Of a DNA stretch of 29,178 nucleotides, positions 15,094 to 25,900 are shown piece after piece. A program made the position numbers and the translations under genes. The DNA lies in the NCBI GenBank assembly GCA_002424645.1, contig DIKU01000078.1:1-29178 (forward strand), in the 5' to 3' direction. The notes beneath the pieces were generated by a model. It worked only from the letters and a program-made list of their open reading frames with translations, was not told where the DNA came from and did no database searches. The stretch's first letter is position 1, and the number at the start of each line of letters is the position of its first letter. The stretch comes from Pelobacter sp. UBA5610. Its GTDB lineage: Bacteria > Desulfobacterota > Desulfuromonadia > Desulfuromonadales > Syntrophotaleaceae.

Positions 15094-15995
15094 GCTTTTC
15101 CCCTTAATATTCGCCATTGGTTGACGGTCAGTTGGAGGCTGGCGCGGATTATCAAAGCAGCGCCAGCTACCCACAACAAGGGATTGAAGCCCCTCCAACC
15201 ATGGTGTTTGTAAAAGTAACGGAAGGCCCCGTAATGAAAATCGCGGATGGCTCGGGGGTGACGAACTTTGCTGGAGCGGTTGTGTTCCATGTGGGTAATC
15301 TCCACGTCCGGACAGCACCAGACTTCCCAACCGGTATTGGCGACACGGCGAAAAAAATCGGCATCTACCCAATAGACAAAGAAACCAGGATCCAGAGCGC
15401 CTGCATCCTCAAGCGCCTTGCGTCGTACAAGTGCTGCCGCAAAGGCGATCCAGTCGCATCGAAAGGGCTGGTTGTTTTTCTGGTTCTGTACTTTAAGGAA
15501 TTTTCGGGTTATCGGATTGCCGGGCCACAGTCGGCTTAACAGGGTTTGTCGACCGAACAGGCCATGAATAGCGCCAGGAAAGTTGCGGGCCGTCAATTGC
15601 ACGGCACCGTTCATATCGCGGACTCTGGGTGCGACGGCACCGATCCGTTTTTGTTGCACTCCGAACTCAAGCAATCGTTCGATGGACTTTTTCGGAACAA
15701 TGGTGTCGCTGTCCAAAAATAGCAGCCATTGTCCTTTTGCCTGGCCGATGATTTCGGTCAGTGCCCGTGCCAGGCCAAGGTTGTCGGCCCGGCATGTCAA
15801 TTGAATCTTCGGGTAGCCGCATAACATTTCGGCGGTACCGTCGGTTGAGCCGTTGTCGAGGACCAATATTTCCACCATACTGTCGGGAAGTGCCGCCATT
15901 ACCGAGTCAAGGCAGCGGGACACGTCTTCACGGCGATTGCAGGTGACGATCAGGATGGATAACTGACATGTCTGATCGAGACAAACCTGGTTCAT
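15090..15995 (-). CDS. Glycosyltransferase family 2
   Basis: The 301-residue inverting GT-A enzyme opens with SILIVTCNRREDVSRCLDSV and VEILVLDNGSTDGT, the nucleotide-binding strands. The metal-binding Asp95-x-Asp97 lies in LLFLDSDTIVP. CDWIAFAAALVRRKALEDAGALDPGFF is the acceptor-side segment typical of rhamnosyl-type transferases (compare WbbL/RfbF), though the sugar is not proven. A C-terminal hydrophobic stretch (about 270-290) may associate with the membrane. Its ATG overlaps the polymerase stop as ATGA, and its own stop overlaps the next start. It acts in the cytoplasm on the lipid-linked intermediate. Confidence 0.94.
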   Translation of the reverse strand: MNQVCLDQTCQLSILIVTCNRREDVSRCLDSVMAALPDSMVEILVLDNGSTDGTAEMLCGYPKIQLTCRADNLGLARALTEIIGQAKGQWLLFLDSDTIVPKKSIERLLEFGVQQKRIGAVAPRVRDMNGAVQLTARNFPGAIHGLFGRQTLLSRLWPGNPITRKFLKVQNQKNNQPFRCDWIAFAAALVRRKALEDAGALDPGFFVYWVDADFFRRVANTGWEVWCCPDVEITHMEHNRSSKVRHPRAIRDFHYGAFRYFYKHHGWRGFNPLLWVAGAALIIRASLQLTVNQWRILRGKA

Positions 15996-17458
15996 AATGG
16001 CTCCATGGAAAGCACAGATTCTTTCTTTGCGGGGCGTTCTGCAAGTAAGGCCAGGGCGCCTGCCGTACCGATAATTAACCAGGCGTGGGCCATCCCTTTG
16101 TCGAACAGATCAATCGCAAGACCCGAAAACAGTAAAGCCAGCAGGCTGATATCCAAGGCTATACCAAGTCGCGCAAGGTCGTATTGTCCCTTGGCGGCAA
16201 AGATCGCAGCGGCTTTGCATAAAGCCCTATGGGTTTTCCAGAAAAATGTCATGAGTATCAGTAGCCCGATGATGCCGGTTTGGGCAGCGACTTGCAGGAA
16301 GCTGTTGTGAGGTGTTACGGCATGTTGCTTGTCGCGATAGCTGGTGAAATAGTCAAAAATCCCGTAGCGGTTCCCGTAGCCGACGCCGAGCAAGGGATGG
16401 TCGAGGAATTGAGCAAACGCTGCCTTGGCCAGATCTATGCGAATGCTCACGCTTGAGCTTTGCGTCGTGTAGGCTCTGGTACTAAGCACCCGGTCGATAT
16501 ATTTGTCAGGTACCGTCAATATGAAGATCAGCAGCGTAGCAACGATTGCGATAACTTTGGTCGTGGTCAACGAGAACAGACCGCGCCAAGTCATGAGGCT
16601 AAAACAGAATAGAACTATGACAAAGCCAGTGCGCGCATAGGTCACAACTATAGCGGCTAAAAGTACCGCAAGCATGGCCAGCCAGGTGCATTGCAGAAAA
16701 GTGTTCGTTGGTCTGGTATTTGTCATGAAGGCAGCCAGGGGCGCCAATAGCAGGCAGATATTGAGGGCAAGCAGTATGGAATGGGGGCTAAGACCGCTGG
16801 AACGTTCGACGATTCCAACCATGTGTTGCTCCACAATGTCCTGTTCCACCCCGCTACGGCGGGCGTCTTGTTCTTCCCATCCGTAACGGAAGGCAAAGCT
16901 GCTGCCGGGTACAAAACGTTGTACGATAGACCATGAAGCTGCCAAGGTGCTGGTGGCCAGAAAGAGGATCAGGCAGGTTTTAAGTATGACGGGCGTATCG
17001 AGCAGTTGCACAATGAGAAAGTAGAAGATGATCGTATTGGAAAACCTCAGTACGGCTTCGAGGCCGGACCGCGTTTCTTCGGCGCCGATAAGGCTGGCGC
17101 CGGCCGCAGCCAAAAATCCAGGAAGGTAATACATCCACGGCAAGTGGCGGAAGTTCATGCGCCCTAATGCCAGGTGGATCAGCCAGGCGAGCAGTGTGGC
17201 GAGGGTTAATAGTTTAGGCACGGTGAGAGGCAAATGGGCGGTTAGCGCGCCTATTTGGCCAGCGGTTTCGAGGGGAATGGTTGCCGCTACCAGCAATAAC
17301 CCGTGCCGGGGATTGCGCAGAATAGATAGTCCAACCAAAGTGCCAGCACACAATCCCATCATCAGAATGGGGCGCATAGCCAGTGGCAGTGTTCCTATGA
17401 TGATCCCAACGGCAATCAGCGGGTAGCGATCGCGGTTTGAAGAAAGCGCATCGATCAT
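15992..17458 (-). CDS. O-antigen ligase/Wzy-type polymerase family protein
   Basis: The 488-residue inner-membrane protein has about ten to twelve hydrophobic helices and one large periplasmic loop in the second half. The loop ends with VTPHNSFLQVAAQTGIIGL, the conserved His-Asn-x-Phe-Leu motif of the Wzy_C/WaaL family, and VGYGNRYG just before it. The position next to a flippase and a chain-length protein favours a repeat-unit polymerase over a lipopolysaccharide ligase, but the two share the fold. Several Arg residues near the loop (ARTGFVIV) are consistent with both. Start and stop both form ATGA overlaps with neighbouring genes. Confidence 0.92.
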   Translation of the reverse strand: MIDALSSNRDRYPLIAVGIIIGTLPLAMRPILMMGLCAGTLVGLSILRNPRHGLLLVAATIPLETAGQIGALTAHLPLTVPKLLTLATLLAWLIHLALGRMNFRHLPWMYYLPGFLAAAGASLIGAEETRSGLEAVLRFSNTIIFYFLIVQLLDTPVILKTCLILFLATSTLAASWSIVQRFVPGSSFAFRYGWEEQDARRSGVEQDIVEQHMVGIVERSSGLSPHSILLALNICLLLAPLAAFMTNTRPTNTFLQCTWLAMLAVLLAAIVVTYARTGFVIVLFCFSLMTWRGLFSLTTTKVIAIVATLLIFILTVPDKYIDRVLSTRAYTTQSSSVSIRIDLAKAAFAQFLDHPLLGVGYGNRYGIFDYFTSYRDKQHAVTPHNSFLQVAAQTGIIGLLILMTFFWKTHRALCKAAAIFAAKGQYDLARLGIALDISLLALLFSGLAIDLFDKGMAHAWLIIGTAGALALLAERPAKKESVLSMEPL

Positions 17459-18603
17459 GCCGTTGGCTCCATGTTGTGTTGGATAATCTTTTGCCAGCAG
17501 GTCTGGAGTCTGGTTACAGCATGGGAGATCGAATATTCAGACATGATCAAAGATCTGGCATTGTCACCGTAGGTTTCCCATAGATCTTTTTGTTGAAGCG
17601 CGTCGAAGAGGGCATTGCGCAGAGCTTTCATATTTCCGGGGGGAACCAGCCAGCCGGTGTGCTGCGGAATAACCACCTCCGGGTTGCCGTCAACATCACT
17701 TCCGATTGTCGGTAATCCTGCCAGCATTCCCTCGTAAAGAGCCAGTGGAATGCCTTCGGCCAGACTGGCATGCACCATGATATCCATAGCTGTCAGCACT
17801 GTAGGGACATCCTCAACAAAACCCGGCATCAGCACCTGCTCCGTCAAACCTGCTGCGGCGATCTGTTCGTGTAGGGCTTTTTCCAGGGGGCCCTTACCTA
17901 ACAGGAGTAACCGCACCTGAGGATGTCGGGCAACGACCTCCCTAAATGCCTCTATCAGTGTGGCATGGGCCTTTTCGCGGTAAAATCTAGCTACATAGAC
18001 AAAAGCGATATGTGCGTTGGTGAGACCGAAACGGGCTCTGATGATTTCGCGATCCATCTTATTGATAGTGCGTGAGGGATCCATGCCGGAGATCAAAACT
18101 TCGGTTTTTTCCTTTGCCACGCCGCGGTCAACGGTTTGGCAAAGGGTCGCCTTACAGACCGCTGTGACCCGGTCGAACTTGCGAATATAAAAACTGTCGA
18201 TGGCTTCTTTGATGCGAGTGGCCAGAGGGTGCCGGAACCAGACATAGATTGTTGTCATGATCGGAATGCCGGCCCGACGGGCGGCATGCCAGCCGATCAC
18301 ATCGCTTCGCCAGTCATGGGTGTGGAGAAGCTTGGCGTCTGTTTCATGGATGTGCTGTTCCAGTGTGGCGACAGCCTTGCGAAACTGTCGACCAGGGTGC
18401 CATGGAACGCTGATGACGCGGTGTCCGTGGGCACGAAAAGTATTGCGGAATGCGGCCTCGGCGTCATTGCGCTCGGTAAACAAAGCCACAGGGCAGTTGA
18501 ACCGGCTGCGGTCGACATTGTTGAGCCAGCCTAGCATGGAGGTTTCCACTCCACCGTAGGCGATGCTGTTGCGGACGTGTAAAATGGTCACAGGTTTTGT
18601 CAT
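17455..18603 (-). CDS. Glycosyltransferase family 4 (first GT4)
   Basis: The 382-residue GT-B enzyme starts TILHVRNSIAYGGVETSMLG, the acceptor-side loop. The donor domain has FVYVARFYREKAHATLIEAF, LLLLGKGPLEKAL and the Glu283-x7-Glu291 motif (AEGIPLALYEGMLAGLP), then DVDGNPEVV. This is the normal GT4 order. The start at 18603 overlaps the flippase stop as ATGA; the longer reading upstream would enter the flippase gene in another frame. It should add one sugar of the repeat unit from a nucleotide donor. No clear ribosome-binding site is present, in keeping with translational coupling. Confidence 0.95.
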   Translation of the reverse strand: MTKPVTILHVRNSIAYGGVETSMLGWLNNVDRSRFNCPVALFTERNDAEAAFRNTFRAHGHRVISVPWHPGRQFRKAVATLEQHIHETDAKLLHTHDWRSDVIGWHAARRAGIPIMTTIYVWFRHPLATRIKEAIDSFYIRKFDRVTAVCKATLCQTVDRGVAKEKTEVLISGMDPSRTINKMDREIIRARFGLTNAHIAFVYVARFYREKAHATLIEAFREVVARHPQVRLLLLGKGPLEKALHEQIAAAGLTEQVLMPGFVEDVPTVLTAMDIMVHASLAEGIPLALYEGMLAGLPTIGSDVDGNPEVVIPQHTGWLVPPGNMKALRNALFDALQQKDLWETYGDNARSLIMSEYSISHAVTRLQTCWQKIIQHNMEPTA

Positions 18604-19925
18604 GAAAACTCGCTTGTTGATTTGGCGGAGAGTGCGCCATCGCTGTTTTGGTCTGGGGAAAAGGTGCGCTCTGGTTTCAAAAGATAACCAGCTAGTCCGG
18701 TAATCAGGCAAGCGTTGGCCCCGCGCAATGCAAGCGTTGCCCAGGCTACACCGATTATTCCCTTATGCTGAGCGGCCATCGCGTAGACAGGAATGCTCAC
18801 AGCCAGCAATAGTACCTGTAGACCTGCGTTAACATGAAAGGCATGCCGGGTATATAGGATCCCCACCAGTGGAAAAGCCATTAGTCCCAGAATGTTTCCC
18901 CAGTAGAGGATGTGTATGACAGGAATCGAGGCGGTGTATTGGTCTCCGAACAGCATCGGGATATACCATTGAGGGCACATTACTAGCGGAAGCGTCAAAA
19001 TCGCGGCGGCACCACTCATAAGCAGAGTGCGGCCCAGCCAACTGATAAAGCCATGCAGAGTTGAGCAATGCGCTACCTTGGGAATCATGACAGTCATGAT
19101 GGTCACTGTGGCGAGGTCTATGATAATCAAAACCTGCCAGGCAGCGTTGTAAAGGGCCACATCCGTTGCGCTTGCGTAGTGGGTAAGGGCGAATATATCC
19201 ATGCGTGTCAGGGCCACAAAAGCCACGGCTGAAAGGATGCCCCAGCGGGTGCAGCGCCACAGATCGAAAAAGGCTCTGTTAAACGATGGCCCATGCAGTG
19301 GGACGGACCGCAGGGCCCGCCACAGGGGCGGGGCGGTGACCCCGACCGCAATCCAGAAGGATGCGGCGATGATCCAGAGTACCGGAATCCATCCAAGCCC
19401 GACAGTAGCGATGAAAGCTAGATAACAGACCGTCCGCAATATGTTGCTGAGAGGCTGCAGGATTGCGAATCGGCCGAAAGCCATGTGTGCCTGCAACCAG
19501 CACAGCATATAGGTCCAGATGCCGTAGCCGGTAATTGCCATGGCCAGTGCTGGAAATGACGCTTTCAACTGGTTGAAGCCGAGCAGGCGACCAACGCCTG
19601 AGGGAAATCCGATCAAAAGAGCCATGATAAGGATGCAGGAGAGGCACTTAAGGAGCAGGCCCGCTTTAAATATGTGACAGGTTCTTTCGGCTGATCCGGC
19701 AGCATGGATAGTTCCCAGTTGTACCAGTCCATCGTTGATGCCACGGCCTACAAATTCCTGGACAACCAGCAGTACAGCTGTGGCAACACTTAGCAAGCCG
19801 TACTCTGCGGCTGGCAGGAAGCGCACCAGCAGCATCCCGGCTATAAAACTCAAAAGGGCATTGCCGCCGGTTGACAAGCCGACCCAGAAGATATGTTGAA
19901 AATCGCGTTGTAACTGTTTTTTCAT
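18600..19925 (-). CDS. Wzx-type oligosaccharide flippase
   Basis: The 441-residue inner-membrane protein of the polysaccharide transporter (MATE-like) superfamily would flip the finished lipid-linked repeat unit to the periplasm. About twelve to fourteen hydrophobic helices are visible. The N-terminus shows the family pattern: a first helix with Asn-Ala-Leu-Leu, then LLVRFLPAAEYGLLSVA, the Arg-x-Leu-x-x-x-x-Tyr-Gly turn typical of Wzx. The ATG is 4 bp after the stop of the Wzz-like gene, with no clear Shine-Dalgarno, which implies coupled translation. Its own stop overlaps the next start. Confidence 0.93.
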   Translation of the reverse strand: MKKQLQRDFQHIFWVGLSTGGNALLSFIAGMLLVRFLPAAEYGLLSVATAVLLVVQEFVGRGINDGLVQLGTIHAAGSAERTCHIFKAGLLLKCLSCILIMALLIGFPSGVGRLLGFNQLKASFPALAMAITGYGIWTYMLCWLQAHMAFGRFAILQPLSNILRTVCYLAFIATVGLGWIPVLWIIAASFWIAVGVTAPPLWRALRSVPLHGPSFNRAFFDLWRCTRWGILSAVAFVALTRMDIFALTHYASATDVALYNAAWQVLIIIDLATVTIMTVMIPKVAHCSTLHGFISWLGRTLLMSGAAAILTLPLVMCPQWYIPMLFGDQYTASIPVIHILYWGNILGLMAFPLVGILYTRHAFHVNAGLQVLLLAVSIPVYAMAAQHKGIIGVAWATLALRGANACLITGLAGYLLKPERTFSPDQNSDGALSAKSTSEFS

Positions 19926-22900
19926 TGTTTCATGCTATGCGGTACAGGAATTCAGGAATGAAAAACCGGCGTCGGTTTAAAGCCATCCCCAATAGATGGG
20001 CTTCTCGGTTGCCTCGCAGTTCACTGATAGTTTGTTGCACGATTTCCCTGCGCGTCGCATGGGCGGCCACGATCAGGATAACGCCATCGAGTGCGGCCAG
20101 CATACCCGGTTGGGGATGATTTCCATGAACGTGGCCGATATCGAACAGTACAACGTCATAAGCTTTTTTTACGCCCTGCAAAAGCGTCTGCCAGTCAATG
20201 TTTTCCGGTTTTGTTGTCAGTCTACCGGATGGAAGGATGAATAACCCCGCATGTTTGGTCGGGTGAATACACTGTACAAGGGATCCTTGTTCTTCAATGT
20301 CCGTCAGCCCTTGGCAATCCTCTAATCCTAAAATCCGGGATAACTTTCCTCCTGGACCGGCATCGACCAACAGAACGCGATGGTTTTCGGCTTGTGCGGC
20401 CATGGCTGCCTGTAAGGCAATGGTTGTGGTGCCTTCACCACGACGACTGGAAACGAAAGCCGCGGTTACCGGGGATTTCTGGCAGCTCTTGGCCAGACGA
20501 GTCCAGAGGCGCTGCGCCGGGTCTTGCAGAGAGGCGGGGATGGCCAGTGGGTTGTCGCGAAAGGCTGTCATGTCGATGTGGGGTAGCGTGGCCCATGGCT
20601 CAAGTGCCAGCGCGTTGCGAATCTGCTGCTCGTTTTCAAACGATGTGTCATTCATTTCTCTGGCGAAAGCCCAGGCGAGACTTACTAGCAGTGAACCTCC
20701 AGCGGATAGCAGGATTGAAAACAGCTTGCGTGGATTTATCGGGCGCACGGGCAACGCGGCACTTTGTACGATGTTGAGATTGGCCATGCGGGCTTGCTGT
20801 TTTGCCTCCGAAACCCGTGCTTGTTCGGAATTGCGCAGATACTGGGCATAAACTGCTTCGCGGGCGGCGATTCGCCGCTCAAGATCGGAGACCTTGTAAG
20901 CACCGTCATTAAGGTTGTTGAGGTCGCTATCGTAGGCTGCAATCCTCTGGCGCAGAACCTCGGCCTCGGCGGATAGGGCTGCTGTCTCGGCTGCCAGATC
21001 AACCTGCTTTTGCCGCAGGCGCTGGTGAACACTGTTGAGTCCCTCTACCACCGAGATCTCCTGTTGTTCGGGGATCTGTGTCAGATGGCTTTTCCAACCA
21101 TCGAGGGTGTCATCCATGTCGCGCAAGGTACGGCTCTGAGGGGTCAGTTTGCCTGCGTCGCTGACGCGGCGCAGTTCGAGTTCGCCTATTTTGTCCACCA
21201 CCTGCTGGTGCAGGGGGTTGATGCTTGTTTCCCGGGTCAGAGTGGCAGTGGCTGGCTCATTGGTGAGCAGCATATCGATGCGGCGCATCTCTGCGTGATT
21301 GGCCGCAAGGTTGGCAAGGACCGTATTGAGACGGGCTTCAAACTGAAACCGGCTTTCGATAATGAGGGCCCGCCGTTCTGCTATGCCGATGAGATTCATG
21401 TCGTGGCGCATGGTGGCCAGATCCTTTTCCAGTTTGGCCAGTTCGTCGGATGATTGATCAGCCTGGTCCTGGAAAAAAGACAGGTTGCCCGTCTGGCGAA
21501 ACTTCTCAAAATGCCAGGCCAGCGCCATTTCGCTATATAAATGGGAAAATTTTTGAGCCAGGGCAGGGTCGTTCATGCGGATGCCGATGCGCAGCACATC
21601 GCTGTCTGGGATCTGCTCAACAATAACGGCCTTTAAAGCTTTGTTCACAAACTGCTCCTGCTTGAGGCTTGCGATCTCTTCGGCTGTTGGTCTACGGCTC
21701 AGGTGCAAGAGATACTTGGTCTCATGCCATATGTAGCTGCCGGTATCCCTGCAGCCGTTCCAGGCCATGCGAATATAGCGGCGGAAGTCGGGGACTTTGT
21801 CAAATTGTTCCGGGGTCAGTTTCATTTGATCCATGACTGATTCGACGAGGTCGCGGCTTTTCAGCACGGATATGGCTGTGTTCATTTCATCGGCCTGATT
21901 GATCTGGCGGAAAAAGGTCTGCGATCCACGTTCTGCCGGATTGGCAGATGGTTCTTCCATTTCCGGAATGGATCGGCGCACCAGAATCTGCGCCACCGAT
22001 TCGTAGGCGGGCGGTTTGAGAAAAACCACCACCGTTGCGGTAATCGTGGCTGCCACCGTTACCGTGATGATGAGAGATTTACGTTTGAAGAGTACCTTTA
22101 AAATATCACGAAGAGTCAGGACTGATTCGTTGTTTGCCATGGGTTACCGTCCCTCCTCATTATGCAGTTCATAGAAAAACGGGAAGTTCACGTTTTTGGG
22201 AACGATACGATTGATGTAGGCATCTATAAAATCGCCAGCTTTGGCAATGGTGGTTTTTGGGATGTGGACGATATCGTAAGGTTGCAGCTCTATATCAGGG
22301 GCCTCTCCATTTCGGATCAGATCGAGGTCGGCCATGATAACCTCGGGACTAGCTCCCGGAGTAGCGCGTAAAATAAGGACATTGTCTTCATGTGCCGTGG
22401 GCAAAATGTCGCCGCATTGAATCACTGCCTGGAACAGGGTCGTTGGAAAAGTCAGAGGCAAGGCTCGCGGAAGTTTGACTTCCCCCCCGATATAAACAAG
22501 CCGGCCATTGGAGTGACGCACCATGACGATGACTTCAGGCTCTTTTAATTCTTTGGCATAAAGTGCCCGTAGCTCCTCGGCCAGAGCTTCTGGCTGTTTT
22601 CCCGATGCTTGAATGCTGCCGATAAGCGGAAGGTTGATCCACCCATCCGGAAGCACTTCTAATCGTTCGCTGAAGTTTGGATGGTAGGTCTGCTTGATTT
22701 CTAGATCATCCCCCGGCAAGATGCGGTAGCGGGTGTTTTCAACTGGCCGGATACCGATATTGAGTTGTTCGCCATATGCATTTTTATCGGGTGCCAGGAA
22801 ACCATTGTCCGCGCAACCAACCACGCATGGAAGCATGAAAAATAAGGATATCAAGGCCATAGGCCAGCCACAGTGTTTGTTCAAGATCACTTCTCCTGCC

Positions 22901-25900
22901 TTGAAGAGCCTGCGTCCACAAGAATCACAAAAAACTTTGAGAGGTTGGAGCGGTCAGGTGTGCCTCTATTAATTCGGTAAGTTTTTCTTCCAATGAGTGT
23001 TGGGGGGAATAGCCGAGCAGGTCTCGAGCCAGTCCTATGTCGGCAACACTGTTGCGGTTTTCCTCCGGACGAGTCCCTACGTGGACAGCCTTGAGGGAGG
23101 GGGCCACGTTGTCAATGAGCATTTTTGCCAACTGGTTGACCGTGGTGCCACGGGCTGTTCCTATGTTGATGGATTGGCCGGAACAGGAGCTCTCCAGCGC
23201 CAGTCGGCAGGCTCGGGCAATGTCGGCAACGTGCACGAAGTCGCGGCACTGTTCGCCGTCACCAAAAATCATGGGGGCCTCGCCTGATAAAAGACGATTG
23301 ATAAAAATGGTGACCACCCCTACGTAGGGGGATAGCGCCTGCCCCGGTCCAAAGGCGTTGAAAAGCCGCAAGGCAGCAGTTGTCATGCCGGTGCGTTGGC
23401 CGGTTTGGTGCAGCAATTGTTCAGCCGCAAGTTTGCTGATGCCGTAGGGACTGCGCGGCGCTGATGGCCAGATTTCATTCAGGGGGATGGGCGAGGGAGC
23501 ATCGGCATAGACCGCCATACTGCTGGCCATCACAAAACGCTTTACTCCGGCTGCGCAGGCGGCTTCCAGGACACATGCGGTGCCCAGGAAATTCTGTCTT
23601 GCATCGTCGGCAATGCCGTCAACCGAACCCCTGACGCTCACTTTTGCGGCAAGGTGCAAGATCGCCTCGGGTTTGAATTCCTGTATGGCTCTGGCGGCGC
23701 AGGTTTCCAGGATATCGGCATTTATGAATGGTATTTCCGGTAACAGGTTTTCCGGTTTTCCTGTGCTCAAATTGTCGATAATCAGCAGTTCGTGCCCGTG
23801 CTGTTGGAGTTCTTTTATCGTGTGGTGACCGATAAATCCGGCTCCACCCGTAACGCAAATCCTCATTTGCCCTCCTGCTTACAAATGGTGAGCGAAAGCT
23901 TGCCCCTGTCATGATATTTTTCACTAGCGATGCGAGTTATCCCTGTAGTTTGAGGGAACAGTCGACGGCAGCGTTGGGGGCAAGTATGTAATTAGACAAT
24001 GTCCCTCCATTGATGTCGACGCGCGTGTTTGGTAACACCACGCAATTTGTAAGATGGACCGGATGACCGATATGAACGCCGGGACCGATGATGCAACGGT
24101 CCAATGTTGCCTCCGGGTGAATGCAGGCTCCGGAATCGATCAGATTGTCATACCCCAATACCTGTAGTTGAGTCATATTGCAGCGGTGCAGATCGTAAGG
24201 CGTGGTCATGTTGAGATCCTCATCGACAACTTTGGCAATTTCGACCGGTTCTCCATCCTCGATAAGAATCTGTATGGCATCGGTTATTTCGTATTCGTTA
24301 CGCATGGCTGTCCGTGGGGTGCGTCGGATAGCGTCAAAGATAGGTAGATCGAACAGATAGAGTCCGCATCCTTTGAGAGTATTTTTCACGTGGCGTGGTT
24401 TTTCAATGACGCGCCGCACAAGGCCCGTATCGCTATCGAGGATTACGGCGAAATTCTTTTGTATCGCTTCCGGGGAGTCTTCTTTGACGACCAGAAAGCT
24501 ACCTGAATCGCGGTTGCGAAAGGTTTCCACCATTTGTGCCAGTCCTTGGGTGCGAAAAAATATGTCCCCCAGAAACAAAAGAAACGGATGCTTTACGTGT
24601 CCCTGTAGTTGTCCAAGGGCATGGGCGATGCCGAGGGCCTCGGACTGCTCGATGAAGTGGATTTTCATCTGTCTGCAGGCATGCGCCTTGATGGCCAGTG
24701 AGATTTCGTAACCGAGGTGTCCAATAACAATAAAGACTTCCTTGATGCCGATATTGGCCATGGATTCAAGGTGATATTCCATCAGTGGCTTGTTGCATAC
24801 AGGCAAGATCGGTTTTGGAAATTGACTGCTGAACGGTTCCATTCGGGTACCACGACCGCCGGCCAGAATAACTCCGACAACATCCCGCTTGGTATTCATG
24901 ATGTTCCTCGCTGTTGAAAGATGAGATGACACGGCTGGCAATCCTGTCTGCCAGACGATGTCATAATTTCAATTTACAAATCCACCAACGATAACTTGCC
25001 GGACCGGTCGCGTTTTACCCTCCATGTCGGACCGTCTTTTACGGATAATTTCCAGATTCCGGGCAAGGTGGGCATGGGCAGTTTACCGTCGGTCCTTACC
25101 GTAATCGTTCGAGGGTGCGTCATTGCTCTGATCTCTGTGCGGAGCCCCTCCAACACCGGTTTTGGTTTCCCGGCGGAGGTGAAAAGACCGCCCGCCCGGT
25201 TCCAGGGTTCGTTATCCGTGATGCTCCACCAGACCCACCCCTCTATGCCCGGCTTGCTCATGGCCAGCACCAGGGTGTCGACCGCTGCCTGAGCTTGGGA
25301 TTCACTGTCCCAGCGGCCCCAGGCATAACCATTCATATCCTTTCGATGCATGTCCCCGGGGAAATTTGACTCGGTGAATATAAGTGGTCTGCCCAGCGCC
25401 AGAAAACGGTCCCAGTAGAGGCTGGTGTCGAGCAGATCCATGCATGGCTCGGCTAAATTCACATTGAATTCAGGGCGTTCAACCCGGGCGCCGGGGTACC
25501 ATTCCACGGCCAAAACATCCGGGATGTGCCGTGATTTGAGTAACTCTCTGTAAAAGGGCAGTGTGCCGACGATGCTGCGCGTGGCAAGATTTTGCTCGGC
25601 CTCAAGGCCGCGTTCCCAGTCATAATCGTTTACCACGACCCTGGCGCCGGGGAGGGTGTCCCGCATGTGGCCAACCAGCTCGGAAACCATGTTGATGCGC
25701 TCTGCGACAGTACTGCCGCCGAAACGGTTGCTCGCCGGTTCGTTGACGGCTTGCCACAAGACCACCCGATCGCCGTAGCGTTGTGCCAGCTGGGTAGCCA
25801 GCGTCGCGGAATGCTGTTTGGCTGCGACCATAAATTGGGCACGTTTGAGCTTTCGAATGGGTTCCGGCATACCGGACTGCACGAAACCATGGGCATGAAA